A stretch of DNA of 64,000 bases from Buddleja alternifolia (taxonomy: Eukaryota > Streptophyta > Magnoliopsida > Lamiales > Scrophulariaceae). Location: the NCBI GenBank assembly GCA_019426215.1, contig CM033394.1:49216195-49280194 (forward strand), in the 5' to 3' direction. Under the pieces are notes generated by a model. The model did no database searches and was not told where the DNA came from. It was given only the letters and a program-made list of their open reading frames with translations. Position 1 is the stretch's first letter, and every line of letters starts with the position of its first letter. Positions 36,035 through 48,407 of the stretch are shown piece after piece. A program made the position numbers and the translations under genes.

Positions 36035-36613
36035 GTAATATAGTCTTTGCAATTGGATTCATGTTTAACACGGGTGGTAGTTTGGTCAATGGATTCCTAA
36101 TAATAATTATAATACTATAATGTTTTGAGCCCAAAAATAAATCTAAACTCATTTTGTTTTTGTTTTTTTGTGATAAGAATCTAAACTCAATTCAACCACA
36201 CAAACCTCTGGACCACTTGAAAGTTTGATGCAATAATAAATTAATAAAGATAAATGAGGTTCAACTGCATTACTAATATTATTTTTGTTATTGTTACTAT
36301 TAGTAAATTTAGTATTACTATTATTTCTGACAGTAAAGTGTGCAATACAATACGAACTTAATTATTTAAAGTACAATTATGGAAGTACATTTATTTCGCG
36401 TTTTTTAAGGTTGGCATACCATGTAAAGTGAACAGTCAAATATTGTTAATTTGAAGCAACAAGATCTCGTTCTCTTTAATTAATTATGGGAACCACGTGA
36501 CCATATCACTCTCGTTTTTGTGTTCCAGATGTACTTTTAACTACATTGAAAAATTAATAATACTATTATAATTGATCTAATTCAAATTCGGAGACTCAAA
36601 TTTATCAGTTTAG

Positions 36614-36682
36614 AAGGATTCGAACCCTATAAAAAGTATGCTAATGAAGATTATAGACTGCACTCAATGATAATTAAGCTAC
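36614..36682 (-). mobile_element. Possible SINE fragment
   Basis: On the minus strand GTAGCTTAATTATCATTGAG is followed by GGGTTCGAATCCTT, a good match to tRNA box B. The spacing suits a tRNA-derived SINE head. No 3' tail or duplication was identified. Confidence 0.4.
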
Positions 36683-37981
36683 CTACGTACCTAATTAGGA
36701 TCAAGTCAACGTAGTTCTATATTAAGGTGAATAGTCAGGGTCGTACTCGAGGAACGATTTTAACTTCCAAATTTATATGTACATAGGAACGTACTTCTCA
36801 GTCTATAAACTCGTTACTAATGAATATACGAGGCTAAAATTGGAGAGGGTATTCTCCAGCCCCCCGAATAAATGTTATGAAGGGGTATTTATAGCACATA
36901 CACCCTGTCAGAGTGGTTGGTGGCCATCTGTAAGATGATGACAAGTAGTGCCATTGAACGGTAGATGACTCGAACAATGGGGTCTGGTTGAAAAACGACC
37001 CGACCCGTTACTAATACTTAGCGCGGATCCTTGGTCCCATGTTGGATTTTGGGCCTGGTATTGGGCCTTTATCCTTGTATTAGTGTTTATAAGTCTAGAT
37101 GTCATATTAGGGTATATCATATACTAGTAAATGAGAATAGTTATTGCACAAAAATAGACCTGCAATCTTGTTTCAAGATTAAATGACATTAATATATTGC
37201 TTAATGCATGTGTAGTTGTAAATCAGATTAAATATGGGCTCGTCCAATGAAACAGTAATTAATTCTTAATATTCTTCGATGTGGTGAGATTATCATTTTT
37301 TCACCTTGAAAAAGATTGTCATGTTCGTCACCTCTTCCTCTACAAAGCTACGGAATATTGCAATATTCATAGAACACTGATGTTTATGTGTATGATTCTT
37401 ATGAAGACTTGAAACTTTACAATTACAATTATTTGTATATAGCAAATTCAACGTGAATATCTCAACTTATTTAGAAACGTGATTATTCGGGATTTGGAAC
37501 CTCGAAAGATCCATAAATCTCACCATATATATTATTGAAATTATTCTGAACTTGGGGTTTCGGAAGCTCTTAAAATTTAAAATAACTTAATATAAGACAT
37601 CCAAGAAAAGTCTTCTCGATAGATAGCTTGAACAAACCAAAACGCATACCTACTTACAAGTTCATCAGATAATTATTTAATGGTTTGGAAGGGATATTGT
37701 TGGGCCGGCTAGATTTAGTTTATTTCAGGCCCATTTACAAATTGAGCTGTATTAATCAGCCCATAACTTCCCCTTATTAGCTTTCAATTTCTAATTTTTT
37801 TGTTTTTTGTAATTATATAATCGTGGACTTAGAAAAGCCTCACTTATAATTAGTACTCATATGAGGAAATTGGGCTAGCCTGATTAGTCAGCCCAAACCT
37901 TTTTTTTAATTTTTAGTTTTTATTCTCTTCGATAACTTTCGGATTTTTCTATGGTGGACCGAAAGTAACGCTCCTTGTGGC

Positions 37982-38045
37982 TATCTCTTTCACACATTGA
38001 GGTGTACTGCATGTGGACCCCATACACAATTGTGTGAAAGAGATA
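37982..38045. repeat. Perfect 15-bp stem hairpin
   Basis: TATCTCTTTCACACA at 37982-37996 pairs with TGTGTGAAAGAGATA at 38031-38045 around a 34-nt loop. It is probably a minimal fold-back element. Confidence 0.6.
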
Positions 38046-38292
38046 AATACAATGATACATATTGAAGTAACTCTCCTAGTATATCATAAAATTATACGGC
38101 AACTTTTCATCCCTTGATTAGAATGGTAAAAAGTGGAGTGTGGAATTCAATAAAGCAAAAATCAAACATTCAAATCAGTAAAGTAGAAATGCACACGTAA
38201 AAGAAACTTTATATAAGTGTGTCTATAAGTCATTTATGAAAGTCTTCATTGCTTCGAGTCTAGAGCAAATTACGATTAGTATATAATAAAAT

Positions 38293-38670
38293 GGAATAAT
38301 AACAGACACCCTTCAATTATGGGGTGATGTGTACTTTATCCCTTAATTTATTAAAATATGCACTTTGGCCCCTCACTTATCATAAAATGTGCACTTCACC
38401 CTCTCGGGCAGTTCGGGCAGATTCGGGCACTACACTTATCATAAAAATTGGACTTTTGCCCCCTGATTTATGTGTCTTTGTAACACTTTGCCCTGACTTA
38501 TGTGTTTTTATAGCATTTTGCCCCCTCAATTATGTGTTTTATAGCACTTTACCCCTGCCCAAGGGGGTGAAATGCACATTTTATGATAAATGAGCGACAA
38601 AATGCACATTTCAATAAGTTAGGAGCAAGTGCATATCGTCTCATAACTGAGAGGTGTCTGCCATTATCCC
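38293..38670. mobile_element. Mutator-like fold-back MITE with perfect 9-bp target duplication
   Basis: The left end GGAATAATAACAGACACC pairs with the complement of the right end, GGGATAATGGCAGACACC. TAATAAAAT flanks both sides (38284-38292 and 38671-38679). The arms extend about 110 bp and include ATAAAATGTGCA in both senses. The middle holds three to four diverged copies of a CTTATGTGTTTTTATAGCA-like unit. 378 bp. The 89-residue frame at 38324-38593 is a by-product. Confidence 0.85.
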
Positions 38671-38679
38671 TAATAAAAT

Positions 38680-41600
38680 TCATATAAAGTTTGATATACA
38701 TGTATAGTTAACTATATTGAAGCGGATTGCATTTCAATCATTAATCGTTTTAAATCAGAGGAAGATGATCTTTCGTCTTTGGGTCCGATCACCCATCAGA
38801 TTAGGAGTAGTCTTCGTTTTTTCAATTTTTTTTTTTTTTATGTTAATCGTTTAGATAATCAAATTGTTTATTTTGTTGCTCAGTCGACGGACTTTGATCA
38901 AGAGACTTTTCTTAATTTTCTCCTGCTGAGGCTGCTCATTTGTCTGACATTTTTTATTTTGATTAATTTTATGCATCGTTTTTCCTTCAAAAAGGAAAAA
39001 GAAAAACTATCTTTATATTCAAAATGAAAGCTTCAAAACTTCTTAAACATTTATATATATATATATTATATTTAGAATTTTCCTTTTGTTTTTTTTTGAA
39101 AAATGACCTCTCTTACAATAAGATTATGAAAATATATATGAGACATGATGTATTTTGGGCACCTAGGGAGATGAAATGAAATGATTACCCACCGCAACTC
39201 TATTTCATCCCTTGGTTTTGCCAAATACCTAATCAATTACTAGTTTATTATAATACTATTAATTATTACCCTTATTTCTTAACTTTAGCTCTTCTCTCCA
39301 TACATAATCATTAGTTATATTCATGATTGACAACCCCCACTTCCATTTCTAATTATACCTTCAAATTTTTCAATTTTCACACGCAATATAAGTTTCTTAT
39401 AAACTCTTTTTCCATTTCTTTTTCTTAATTGTCATGTTTGCAATATTTTATTTTGATAAGTAAATCACTAAATTTCATTAACAAAAAGTAAAGACACAAC
39501 AAAGAGTAGCAACACAAAGCAACATCTACCTAAATTAGAGATAACAAAATACAAATAAGACTCCAACATGGGATACAAAAAGGGGGATCATCACACATAA
39601 CAAAAGAAGAGCAAGAGTGTTTGACAAAACAAACGCTACGATATCCTGACCTGAACATCACATAAAAATTGTTCCCCGTCCGGAACATCCAGGAGGAGGA
39701 AAAAAAATCATTTGAGAGAAATCATTTCCTCCACAGGAAAATGACTCTTGAACAAACCCCAAGTTTTCGTCTCCTTCTTAAGCTCAATGTGGAGAAAATC
39801 AGCCATCATTTTGTAATATATTTGACTACTAATATTGCTCCAATATATCCTAAGTTAGTTTTAGGAGTTTTAAGAGTTCAGGGTCTTGATTCAATCGTAA
39901 TCTTTATGCAATGATATTTACGTAAAATTTAAATATTATTGTAATTATATCAAAATTAAACTATCAGAACTGCCTAAGAATCACAGCCATATGACTATAT
40001 AACCTATTCTTAAATCTATATTATATAGTATTATATGGTAAACTTTCTTTGTGCATATCATTTTTTCTCCTATGTAAACAATATATGGTGAAAGGAATAT
40101 GTCACCTCTTGTGAGTAATGAATATGGAACAAAATAATGCAAGTGGATTCATGTATAATCATTTGAAATTACCACACGGCAAGCTAATAATTACTCATTT
40201 TTCCAAATATTACTATATATAATTAATGGTTTGGTGACTTATAACAACTTTACGCATTTCTCAAACTAATATTATATAAACTAGGTTTGGTGATCATTAA
40301 AACCCAACAATTTCTTTACTTGAGTGCATCTTCTCCACCTTCCATTCATAAGTTTCATGAATTTGCTTTACATCAAAGCAAATGATGGCAAGAACCTTTT
40401 ATTTGTAACACTGAAACGCCTTATCAAAATGTACCAAAATATTGGATAAATTATTCTAATTGTGATCTTATACATACGAAGAATTATTAAAGTATTTATA
40501 TTTTGAATAGTATTGTTCAAAATCTTCGAATAACTAACATGAAATTCAAAGTCCAAAAATGTAAATTTTTTAAAAAAGAAAACATGGAGATCAAATGCAA
40601 TAATTTGATACAATGATTGTTCTTAGTCAGTCTCTCGAAATCGGTCAATTTTACATGAGCACCTAGTTCTACACCTCACATAAGTCGTATCTCGAAATTT
40701 TGTTAACACTAGTTAGCTGCTTGAAATTAACATGGGACATTAGGAAATCTCCAAAATCATGTCCATCACTAAAATATTTGGATATTATTATTGCTAAAGC
40801 ATCTATCATTATGTTGCTAGTACCTTAATGGCATTGCTCATAATGAAGTTTGGCTACTGTAAAAGCAGTTGAATCAAATTAAATCTGATTTAGCTAGATA
40901 ATCCAGAATTTCTCTACTTAAACATTTGTACGCAACCGTCCCAAATATTATCACCGACTTATTTTTATGATAATCTCACACCATTATTATTTATAAAAGA
41001 CGTTGAGATCGGTATACCAAGTAATTATAAAGTTAAAATAAAAGCAGTGATAAAATGAAAAACTAAAATGGAGATTGGTAGTACTGTGTACTAATATCGT
41101 ATTTCTGCCTAAAATCATTAGAAATGTTGGAAAGTAGCTGCACAATCATTTCGTTTTGCCTGGAAAGATAGAAAAAGAGACTACGGAGAAGTAATCCGAT
41201 CCGTTTATTTTAGTTTGGAGATGTAATTTTAGCCGTCGGATGCGTCCTGGATGAAAAGTTTATTTCTAATTTTTTTCCCCTTGACTGATATATAAAGGAT
41301 GGACCAAAAAATAGTGATGAATTTCCTGGAGGGAGGCCAAAGGGAATCATGATAAGAAAAATGCTGCTTTTGTTTATGTACCTTTGTACCCCTAGTGGTT
41401 CTTTTTTTTTTTTTAAACCAAAAAGTACTAAAATAGAAAAAAAGAAAAGAAAAAACCTATATTTAAATAGTACGAATAAGTTTTTGATACGTCAAGTTTT
41501 CGATACAAATCAACATGATCGAAACATGTGAGTGAAATATAGGTTCAATTGTTGACATGACATAGGCTTTACTGCTTGTTGCTGAAGTACGCGGTGTATA

Positions 41601-43370
41601 CAAGAATTTTCAGGTAAGCTAAATATTATGTTGGAAAAATGTTTATAATTTTTTTCATTGGAGGATTAAGAAATAATAATAATTTATAAATGTAAAAAGT
41701 TTATTTTAAATTTACTTATACTAATGTATATTATGGACATTACAATGATAAAATTGACTTCACTTATGAGACATGCCAAAATGAGGGTCCATCAAGATTT
41801 ATGGGCTATCACACGTAGCATTCAATGCTTGTTTTAGACTTTCGTGTGAAGTGTATGAACAATCATTTTCTGGCTGGACTGGACAAATCTAATGCATGAT
41901 ACTTTTAAATTTGTCTACTACTTTCATTAATATGGATATTATTTATTTCTTTTGATTAAATAGAAGATGGGCAAAAGTAAATGAAACACATTAAATGAGG
42001 AAGCAGGAAAATCAAATAAAATAAACCAATTTTATGGTGGTGCTATTATTATTATATAAGAATAAAGAGAGTCTCTTATTGTACTACTAGTAGTTAGTGG
42101 TTATTCATGCTGAATCGGGAGATTTTGAATTCCAACGGTTACAACAATTATTTTGATTTAATAAGAGTTGATGCAGATAATAATAGTGATTATCTCGAAG
42201 GATTTCTTAAGAATTACTCACGTTCAAAGTAAATAATGTAGAAATTATATTATTTTCCAATTTATATAGAATAAGAAAAGGTAGGTGGGTTTCTAATGGA
42301 TTGATTGAAAATACAACCAAACTATCTACCAAGTATTTACTTTTTTTTTTTTTTGGTGATTTTCTCATGTCCTTATCCAAGAGCATACCATTTGAATAGA
42401 TTTAAGCACTAATGTAGATTTTTTTCCTAAAAGTAGGAGCAAGATGTTTTATTGCTACAAGTATCCCCATTTGTGGAGGAAAAAACAATTATAAAATGAC
42501 TTTGTACATTCCATTTAGTTCAAAACTTCAATAGTTAAAAACATGGTATTTATGCTGCATCACCAAAAGTACAATCTTTTAAATATAATTAGTGAGATGG
42601 TAAAATTAATAATTTTATTAAATTTTGGTATATTCACAATTATGTAAATATACACACACAGACACATATGTATACGTGAATTTACCTTTCGTTTTTGTGA
42701 GTAATGATAAAATATTATTAAAAATGACTTGTATTTCGGAAGAAAATTATGCTAAAAAGTAACTTCAAATCCACATTTAAAATTAAGGTGTGAAAAATGT
42801 TTTTTCAGGGGATAAATCTTCAAATCACTAATTCCAACTAAATTTCAAATTCCAAAACTCTTACTAGGAGTAGGACCGTTAATCGAGCTTGCTCTAGTTT
42901 AAGCTCAAATATGATTGTGTTAATGATAATAATTCTTCAACTTACATCGCAAATCGGTTCAGTATACTCAAATTTTGCTCAACTCATATTTAATTAGATG
43001 CGACTCAAATGTAACCAAACGAAACAACCGAAATTTGGTTGCCGGCCCGACTCACTTGACTGACCTAATTCTTACTATTTTATCTTTCAAAAGATTAAAA
43101 GAGGGAGAGGGCATTTTAGGGCAAGAAAGGGAAGAAAAATATCAATCGAGTAGGAGGAGAAAAAGGGAGAAAAGTTTGCGTACACGGTCAATACTAATTG
43201 ATCGCTTATGGGCCTTCCCTCTTGTGACTAACAACAACAAAACAAACCAGCAACCAAAACCCCCCCCCTTTTCACCTATAGATACATACAACCTATAGAT
43301 ACATATAGTCCAAAGAGAAGGAGGGGTGGAGGGGCGTTAGAGGTGGGTGAGTATGGTTACGGGATGAATA
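38680..43370. other. Intergenic, then leader of the F-box gene
   Basis: No gene supported in 38.7-43.2 kb. At 42870-43070 another decayed GAGCTTGCTC/GCTCAAAT repeat occurs. The last ~100 bases should be F-box promoter and leader; a repeated CCTATAGATACATA word lies at about 43276-43308. Two upstream ATGs (43353, 43364) precede the proposed start. Confidence 0.4.
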
Positions 43371-46300
43371 ATGAAAGGCCTGGCCATGCTAAGGCAACTT
43401 ATTGGACAATTACAAGAGGTTTTAGAACTCTACGGTTCTCCTCCGGTACCTTCCAATTACTTCATTCAGCTTCAACCTCAATCTCAGCCGACTACGGAGC
43501 AGCACCACCCCCTCAGGTCTCTCTAATCACTCCGTTCCCCTTTTTTCTGTGATTTATTGGTTTATATATGTGTGTGTATGTACATCGATTTTTTGATTTC
43601 TGGATTATTTATGCTTTAAAACGAAAATAAAGGGGATTTTAGGGTGTTGGATTTTAATTCCGTATGAAATAATTCAATTTTGAGTATCTGTAGGTTATGC
43701 TTAAGTGATCATTTTAAGCTTCGATTTTTCTGATTTTTAGGATTAAGCGTGGGAGGTTTTGGATTGTAAATGCTAATTCTTTGTAATAATTTCAATTTTG
43801 TTTCTGTAATTTTGTGATTTTATAGTTAGACTGTTTTGGTTTCGTGGAAAGAGACGGTCTTTCAGTGTGTGAAATTGTAAAATTTATGCTAATCTCTGGC
43901 ACATTATTGCTGAATAAAATTGATGAAACTCTAGATTTTTCTTATGCTTATGAATTGTACATCAGAACGAGGGTAGTGCTATTGTTTTATCTTTTCCTGG
44001 CATGACTCAGTTCAGATTAATGGCTTACCAATCCCCTCAAAGCTATTTATTTACTCTCCTTAATCCAATTCAGTACGGGTTTGTTGACTTTGGCTTTTCA
44101 ATCTGTTACGTAAACTTGGATATTGCTGTAATTCTTACTCGATCTATAAGCGGGAAGTTGATTGATGGCTAGGCTAAATGATTGTCCTTGATAGTGCAAG
44201 TTCTGTAATTGCCTGTGTATATAGTGTCTCTACGTGGAACCTGCTCTGTTTCTTTTCATTTAATGCATAGCATTAACTATCTTTTGGTTTGTATAACACG
44301 TGTCCTACATATTACGTTCATATTGTCATGTTTTCTTGCAAGTGTGTTGCGGGGTATATTTTGTTCATATGTAATTTGTACATATTTTTAAAGTCAAATA
44401 GTAGATTTTGAACTTCAGAATTAATCATGGGATCTTTCAATAGAACAGAAATGGTTTTGATTCTTTTGTGGCTGCATATTGAAGTCTGGGTTCACGGTGG
44501 TATACTCAGAAACATTTGTAATCCAAGGACAACTCTTTTATGCACTGATAAAAGTTGAAATCTATTCAATTTTTTACCCGTACAAGTTTGATACATGCAT
44601 ATCCCTGCTATTGAAGGTTGTAACTAGGACTGGTATAGATTTAAATGTCATTTATGTTTCATGCTGTCATCTTAAGTACCAGGACAGGTATCCATTTAAA
44701 TATGTCATTTATGTTTCATGCTGTCATCTTAAGTGTCTTTGTTGCAATTTACTTTGCAAACCTTTTATCTTAGTTTTCCTCTTGCATGAAATTCATCTTG
44801 AAGGGTGACTTTTTCTGCTAATTAGTGTTGCTTCGTTTTTTGTCTACTACTCCATTGTCGTGTTCCTTAATATTTTTTGATCTCTTTCTTGTTCTGCTCA
44901 GATATATCGCTTTGATTGGATATTTGACATTAGATTTGAATGTATTGTCTAGTTCTTTAACCATAGACCATAGCTTGTGGTCCGGAACTCAGAGACTTGG
45001 CTGTCTTGACTTCGTTAAATCAATTTTCCGCTAACGTGAATAGTCTCTCTCTCTCTCTCTCCCCCCTCCCCCCCATTTAAAGTTGTTCCTTTTGTCATTT
45101 TCTAATTTTTTTCATTCATTCTTCAGATGGTGTTTTCTTAATCCGGAAAGCTCTTTAGAAGACGGTTGCTATAATATCATAATGACTGCCGGTAAATCCG
45201 AAAACCTGAAAATGCTAGAACCAGGCAAGCCTCCACCCGCAAAGAGAGCTCGTAAGGAGCGCAACCGAGGAAAAGCAACTGCTAGTACAAGCTCAACCGA
45301 AAACATGGAACACCATATCTGGAAAGACTTTCCAGAAGACCTTTTTGAAGCTGTGATAGCAAGACTGCCAATAGCAACATTTTTCCGCTTCCGTTCAGTT
45401 TGTAGGAAGTGGAATTCACTGCTCACTTCCCAAAGTTTCTCCCAGCAATGTGCTGAAGTTAATCAAACACAACCTTGGTTTTACACGATAACTCATGAAA
45501 ATGTCAACACGGGAGCAATGTACGACCCATCTTTGAAAAAATGGCACCATCCAACCGTCCCCGCCTTGCCGACAAAATTGATCGTGTTGCCAATGGCATC
45601 AGCAGGGGGTCTCGTCTGTTTTCTTGATGTCGGGCATAGAAGCTTCTATGTATGCAACCCTCTTACAAGGTCCTTCAAGGAGTTGCCAGCTAGGTCTGTT
45701 AAGGTTTGGTCACGTGTGGCTGTTGGGATGACTCTGAACGGGAAATCCGCCAGCTCGGGATATAAAATCCTTTGGGTTGGTTGTGAGGGGGAATACGAAG
45801 TCTATGACTCAACAAAGAACTATTGGGCCCGGCCTGGAAGCATGCCATCAAATATCAAGCTTCCACTTGCACTCAACTTCAGGTCTCAGGCAGTGTCGGT
45901 TGATGGGACGCTCTACTTCATGCGTTCCGAGCCCGACGGGCTCGTGTCTTACGACATGCAAACCGGGATTTGGAGACAGTTTGTAATCCCGGGCCCTCCA
46001 CATCTAAGTGACCATACACTAGCTGAATGCGGGGGAAGGATTATGCTCGTGGGGCTGCTGACTAAGAATGCCGCCACGTGTGTCTGCATATGGGAGCTGC
46101 AAAAGATGACTCTTTTGTGGAAGGAGGTTGACAGAATGCCAAACATATGGTGCTTAGAATTTTATGGAAAGCACGTTAGAATGACTTGTCTGGGTAACAA
46201 AGGTTTGCTAATGCTATCACTGAGATCAAGACAAATGAATCGTCTCGTTACTTATGATTTATCAAGCAGGGAATGGCTTAAGGTGCCAGGTTGTGTGTTG

Positions 46301-46372
46301 CCACGCGGGAGAAAGAGACAATGGATTGCTTGTGGGACTGCGTTTCACCCTTGTTTGACTGCGTTGGCTTAA
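43371..46372 (+). CDS. F-box/kelch-repeat protein, At5g15710-like
   Basis: Two exons, 43371-43516 and 45127-46372, join in frame (Arg codon split AG|A) to give 463 residues, close to the Arabidopsis relative's length as I recall it. Exon 1 supplies MKGLAMLRQLIGQLQEVLEL and a Gln/Pro-rich stretch. The donor is CCCCCTCAG|GTCTC and the acceptor CATTCTTCAG|ATGG. A basic patch KRARKERNRGK is at 88-98. The F-box (HHIWKDFPEDLFEAVIARLP and on) is at about 113-149. The rest is a kelch/F-box-associated beta-propeller with GGLVCFLD, YEVYDSTKNYW and GTLYFMRSEPDGLVSYD blades. Such proteins recruit substrates to an SCF ubiquitin ligase. Start at 43371 (or ATG 43386) was chosen because the exon stays open; ATG 45182 would give a 396-residue form still holding the whole F-box and propeller. 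No DNA-level damage seen. Confidence 0.92.
43517..45126 (+). other. Intron of the F-box gene
   Basis: A 1.6-kb GT-AG intron. It contains a 32-bp exact direct repeat (44646-44677 and 44703-44734, unit spacing 57) and a (CT)n/C-rich run at 45044-45074 upstream of the acceptor. Reading frames inside it are not supported. Confidence 0.8.
44646..44734. repeat. Short direct duplication in the F-box intron
   Basis: Thirty-two identical bases beginning TGTCATTTATGTTTCATGC occur at 44646-44677 and 44703-44734. The flanks (TTTAAA before, CAGGACAGGTAT between) suggest a 57-bp unit duplicated once. Confidence 0.9.
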
Positions 46373-47194
46373 TTTTCATTGGATTTAGATCCACAGGGTA
46401 TTTATATGTTTACGTTTATGGCATATTGTGATGTGGGTTTTAATCCCTGGCTGGCTGAGGGGATATTCTGTAAATCCTCTGGAGCCCGATTTTCTTATTG
46501 CGATTTTTGGGTAATATGATGCGTGTAATCTCATGAACATCAGATGGTGAATTTGTGATTCCGATGGACGGTTTAAATGTATTGTAGTTTTCATTAGCTG
46601 GGTTCCAACTTCCAACTAATTACTGTACATTTTTTCCTCGAAGGATCCGTAGATTGATCCTTTTCTCACTTAATCCTGTGTAGAAGATATTTATGTCCTT
46701 TAATTTAGATAATTTTTCTATATTTTCTGAAATATTGCGGTGATTGCCAAAGATCAAGACTTAGGACGTGGATTTAGCTGTTTATGGTACATTTAAGACT
46801 TTTTATTTTTTTTACGTCTCGGCCACCTTCCAATAGCTCCATGTCCCGAGTTGACCTCTATCACACATACAAATACATTCATGAGACATGTAGCCTCCAT
46901 GTCAACATATATATAGGAAAATGTGGACATCGCTCGGACGTCCTAAGAATGATCCTTCCATAGCTGTTTATTTCATGTCTACCATTTTGGTGGCATCCAA
47001 CTATGTATTTGAACCATTGGATGTGTATATAATGATATCATTAAGTGAAATAATAACATCATCGAACATCATCCAATGGCTATGGACTTTCAACTTTATG
47101 ACGTAATTGTAATCGATCTCTTGGAGATATGGAAGTCGAGCTTGGCAGTTTAGCACCTTCCACTTGGCACAAGTTTTACTTACATTTTCAGAAT
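46373..47194. other. 3' flank of the F-box gene
   Basis: Contains the F-box 3' UTR. Nothing else is recognised; the reading frames at 46385-47216 lack any family features. Confidence 0.4.
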
Positions 47195-47827
47195 TTCTGG
47201 GCTCTAGAACCAACAATTTCGCAGAGCTGTTTTCAATCTTTATAGGGTTAGAATTGTGTGAAAAATCATGGTTTCTCGCACTTGTGGCTTGAATTGGATG
47301 TTTTGGCGATCATCAACCTGATTCATTCTCCTACCAAAGGCCACTGGTCTTTGCAAAATGTTCTTTCGAAAATCAGAATTTTATTATCAGACATGAATGT
47401 TATCATCTCCCATGTTTTTCGAGAAGGTAATGTTGTCGCAGATTATCTTGCCAACCTTGCCTGCAATTCAGAAACAAGTGTCATTTTCTTGCTCAACCAG
47501 CTTCATGGTAAGATCCTCGGTCTCATACTTGACTCTTGGAACGTCCCGCACTTCAGATTCTCTTAATCTTGGGGCTATGTTGGCTCAGAATGGCTTTCCA
47601 GCCTTTTGTGAATTCTCAAGGCTGAGAACGTCCCGCACTCCATGGAAAGTTTTTGTTTCCGGCTGTGTAGCTGTTTGGTTCTTTGTAATTAGTTGACCCA
47701 TTCTTTGTGGGTCTTTTTAGTTATGTAAATGTCTGGTTCAAGGAAGTGACTCTAATCTACATGTTGGTGGATCAATGCCTTAACACCACCTGATGGTGGT
47801 TTTTGAAAAAAAATAAAAATAAAAATT
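47195..47827 (+). pseudogene. LINE-derived RNase H remnant with 3' A-rich tail
   Basis: The frame around 47216-47260 reads NNFAELFSIFIGLELCEK. After a one-base shift in an A run near 47261-47266 the next frame reads KNHGFSHLWLELDVLAIINL. Later comes HVFREGNVVADYLANLAC. These are the conserved blocks of the plant non-LTR retroelement RNase H (RVT_3): a Glu in AEL, an Asp in LELD, and His and Asp in HVxREGNxxADxLA. The sequence then continues to a LINE-like end (CCACCTGATGGTGG) and an A-rich tail at 47807-47826. The part upstream of the RNase H is missing and the frame is broken, so it is a 5'-truncated dead copy. A weak AATCTTT repeat flanks it (47235 and 47830). Confidence 0.75.
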
Positions 47828-48407
47828 ATAATCTTTGATGTGCTCGATCCATGTTGATTGCAATCATATTAAACCTTAAAGTCTCTAATGATATCAGGAT
47901 TTAAAGTCCCCAAAGTCACGAATGCGGGTAACAATCGTTACCTTATAGCTACTACTAGTCTCACATTCAACTGTATATTGCAACAACAGGGCAACAGATA
48001 CCAGCAAAACAACCCCAATTTTATTATCAAAACCTCATCATAACTAAATGGAGAAAAACAACTCCATCTCTTAACAAAGAAGAAAACTCACATCGACATT
48101 TCAAAAGTTATGCAACTTTAGTAAATAACTTTAAGTGAATCACTTTATTCGCATTGTCACAGAAATGGGCATTAGAAATTAACAATAGATCTATCTACCC
48201 AATGTATGTATCCCCCATCGTGAAGAAAATGCTAGCACATTTAGAGAGATGAAATAAATGGGCAAACATTCATAAATGGAAAATTATATATGTTTTAAGA
48301 GCTAGTTACGACATGATTCTGTTTTTCTATACTAGGATCAACAACCACAAAGACATTTCATAAAACTCTGCATCTCGCACACTAGGAAAAAGATCTTTGA
48401 GATGCGA
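47828..48407. other. 3' flank of RAMP4
   Basis: Holds the probable 3' UTR of the - strand RAMP4 gene. Nothing else seen. Confidence 0.4.

Larger units (their letters stand above)
36035..38283. other. Intergenic, no gene
   Basis: Features seen are a SINE-like fragment at 36614-36682 and a perfect short hairpin at 37982-38045. There is also a moderately GC-rich stretch at 36850-37130 (GGGCCTGGTATTGGGCC) whose origin I cannot tell. Confidence 0.4.

Noticed and set aside
36850..37130. GC-richer segment with GGGCC words as a gene remnant
   Set aside because: No frame on either strand shows a family motif or splice structure.
39440..39914. Possible gene or LINE end around 39669-39914
   Set aside because: The 81-residue frame has no motifs, and I saw no RNase H or reverse transcriptase blocks on either strand.
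43343..43552. 69-residue frame over the F-box first exon
   Set aside because: It begins with GTG, runs past the splice donor, and is a different frame from the one that joins the F-box exon in phase. Part of it may act as an upstream ORF.
45083..45181. N-terminal MFLLSFSNFFHSFF extension of the F-box frame
   Set aside because: Up to 45126 this is the pyrimidine-rich acceptor region of the intron. The spliced exon 1 replaces it.
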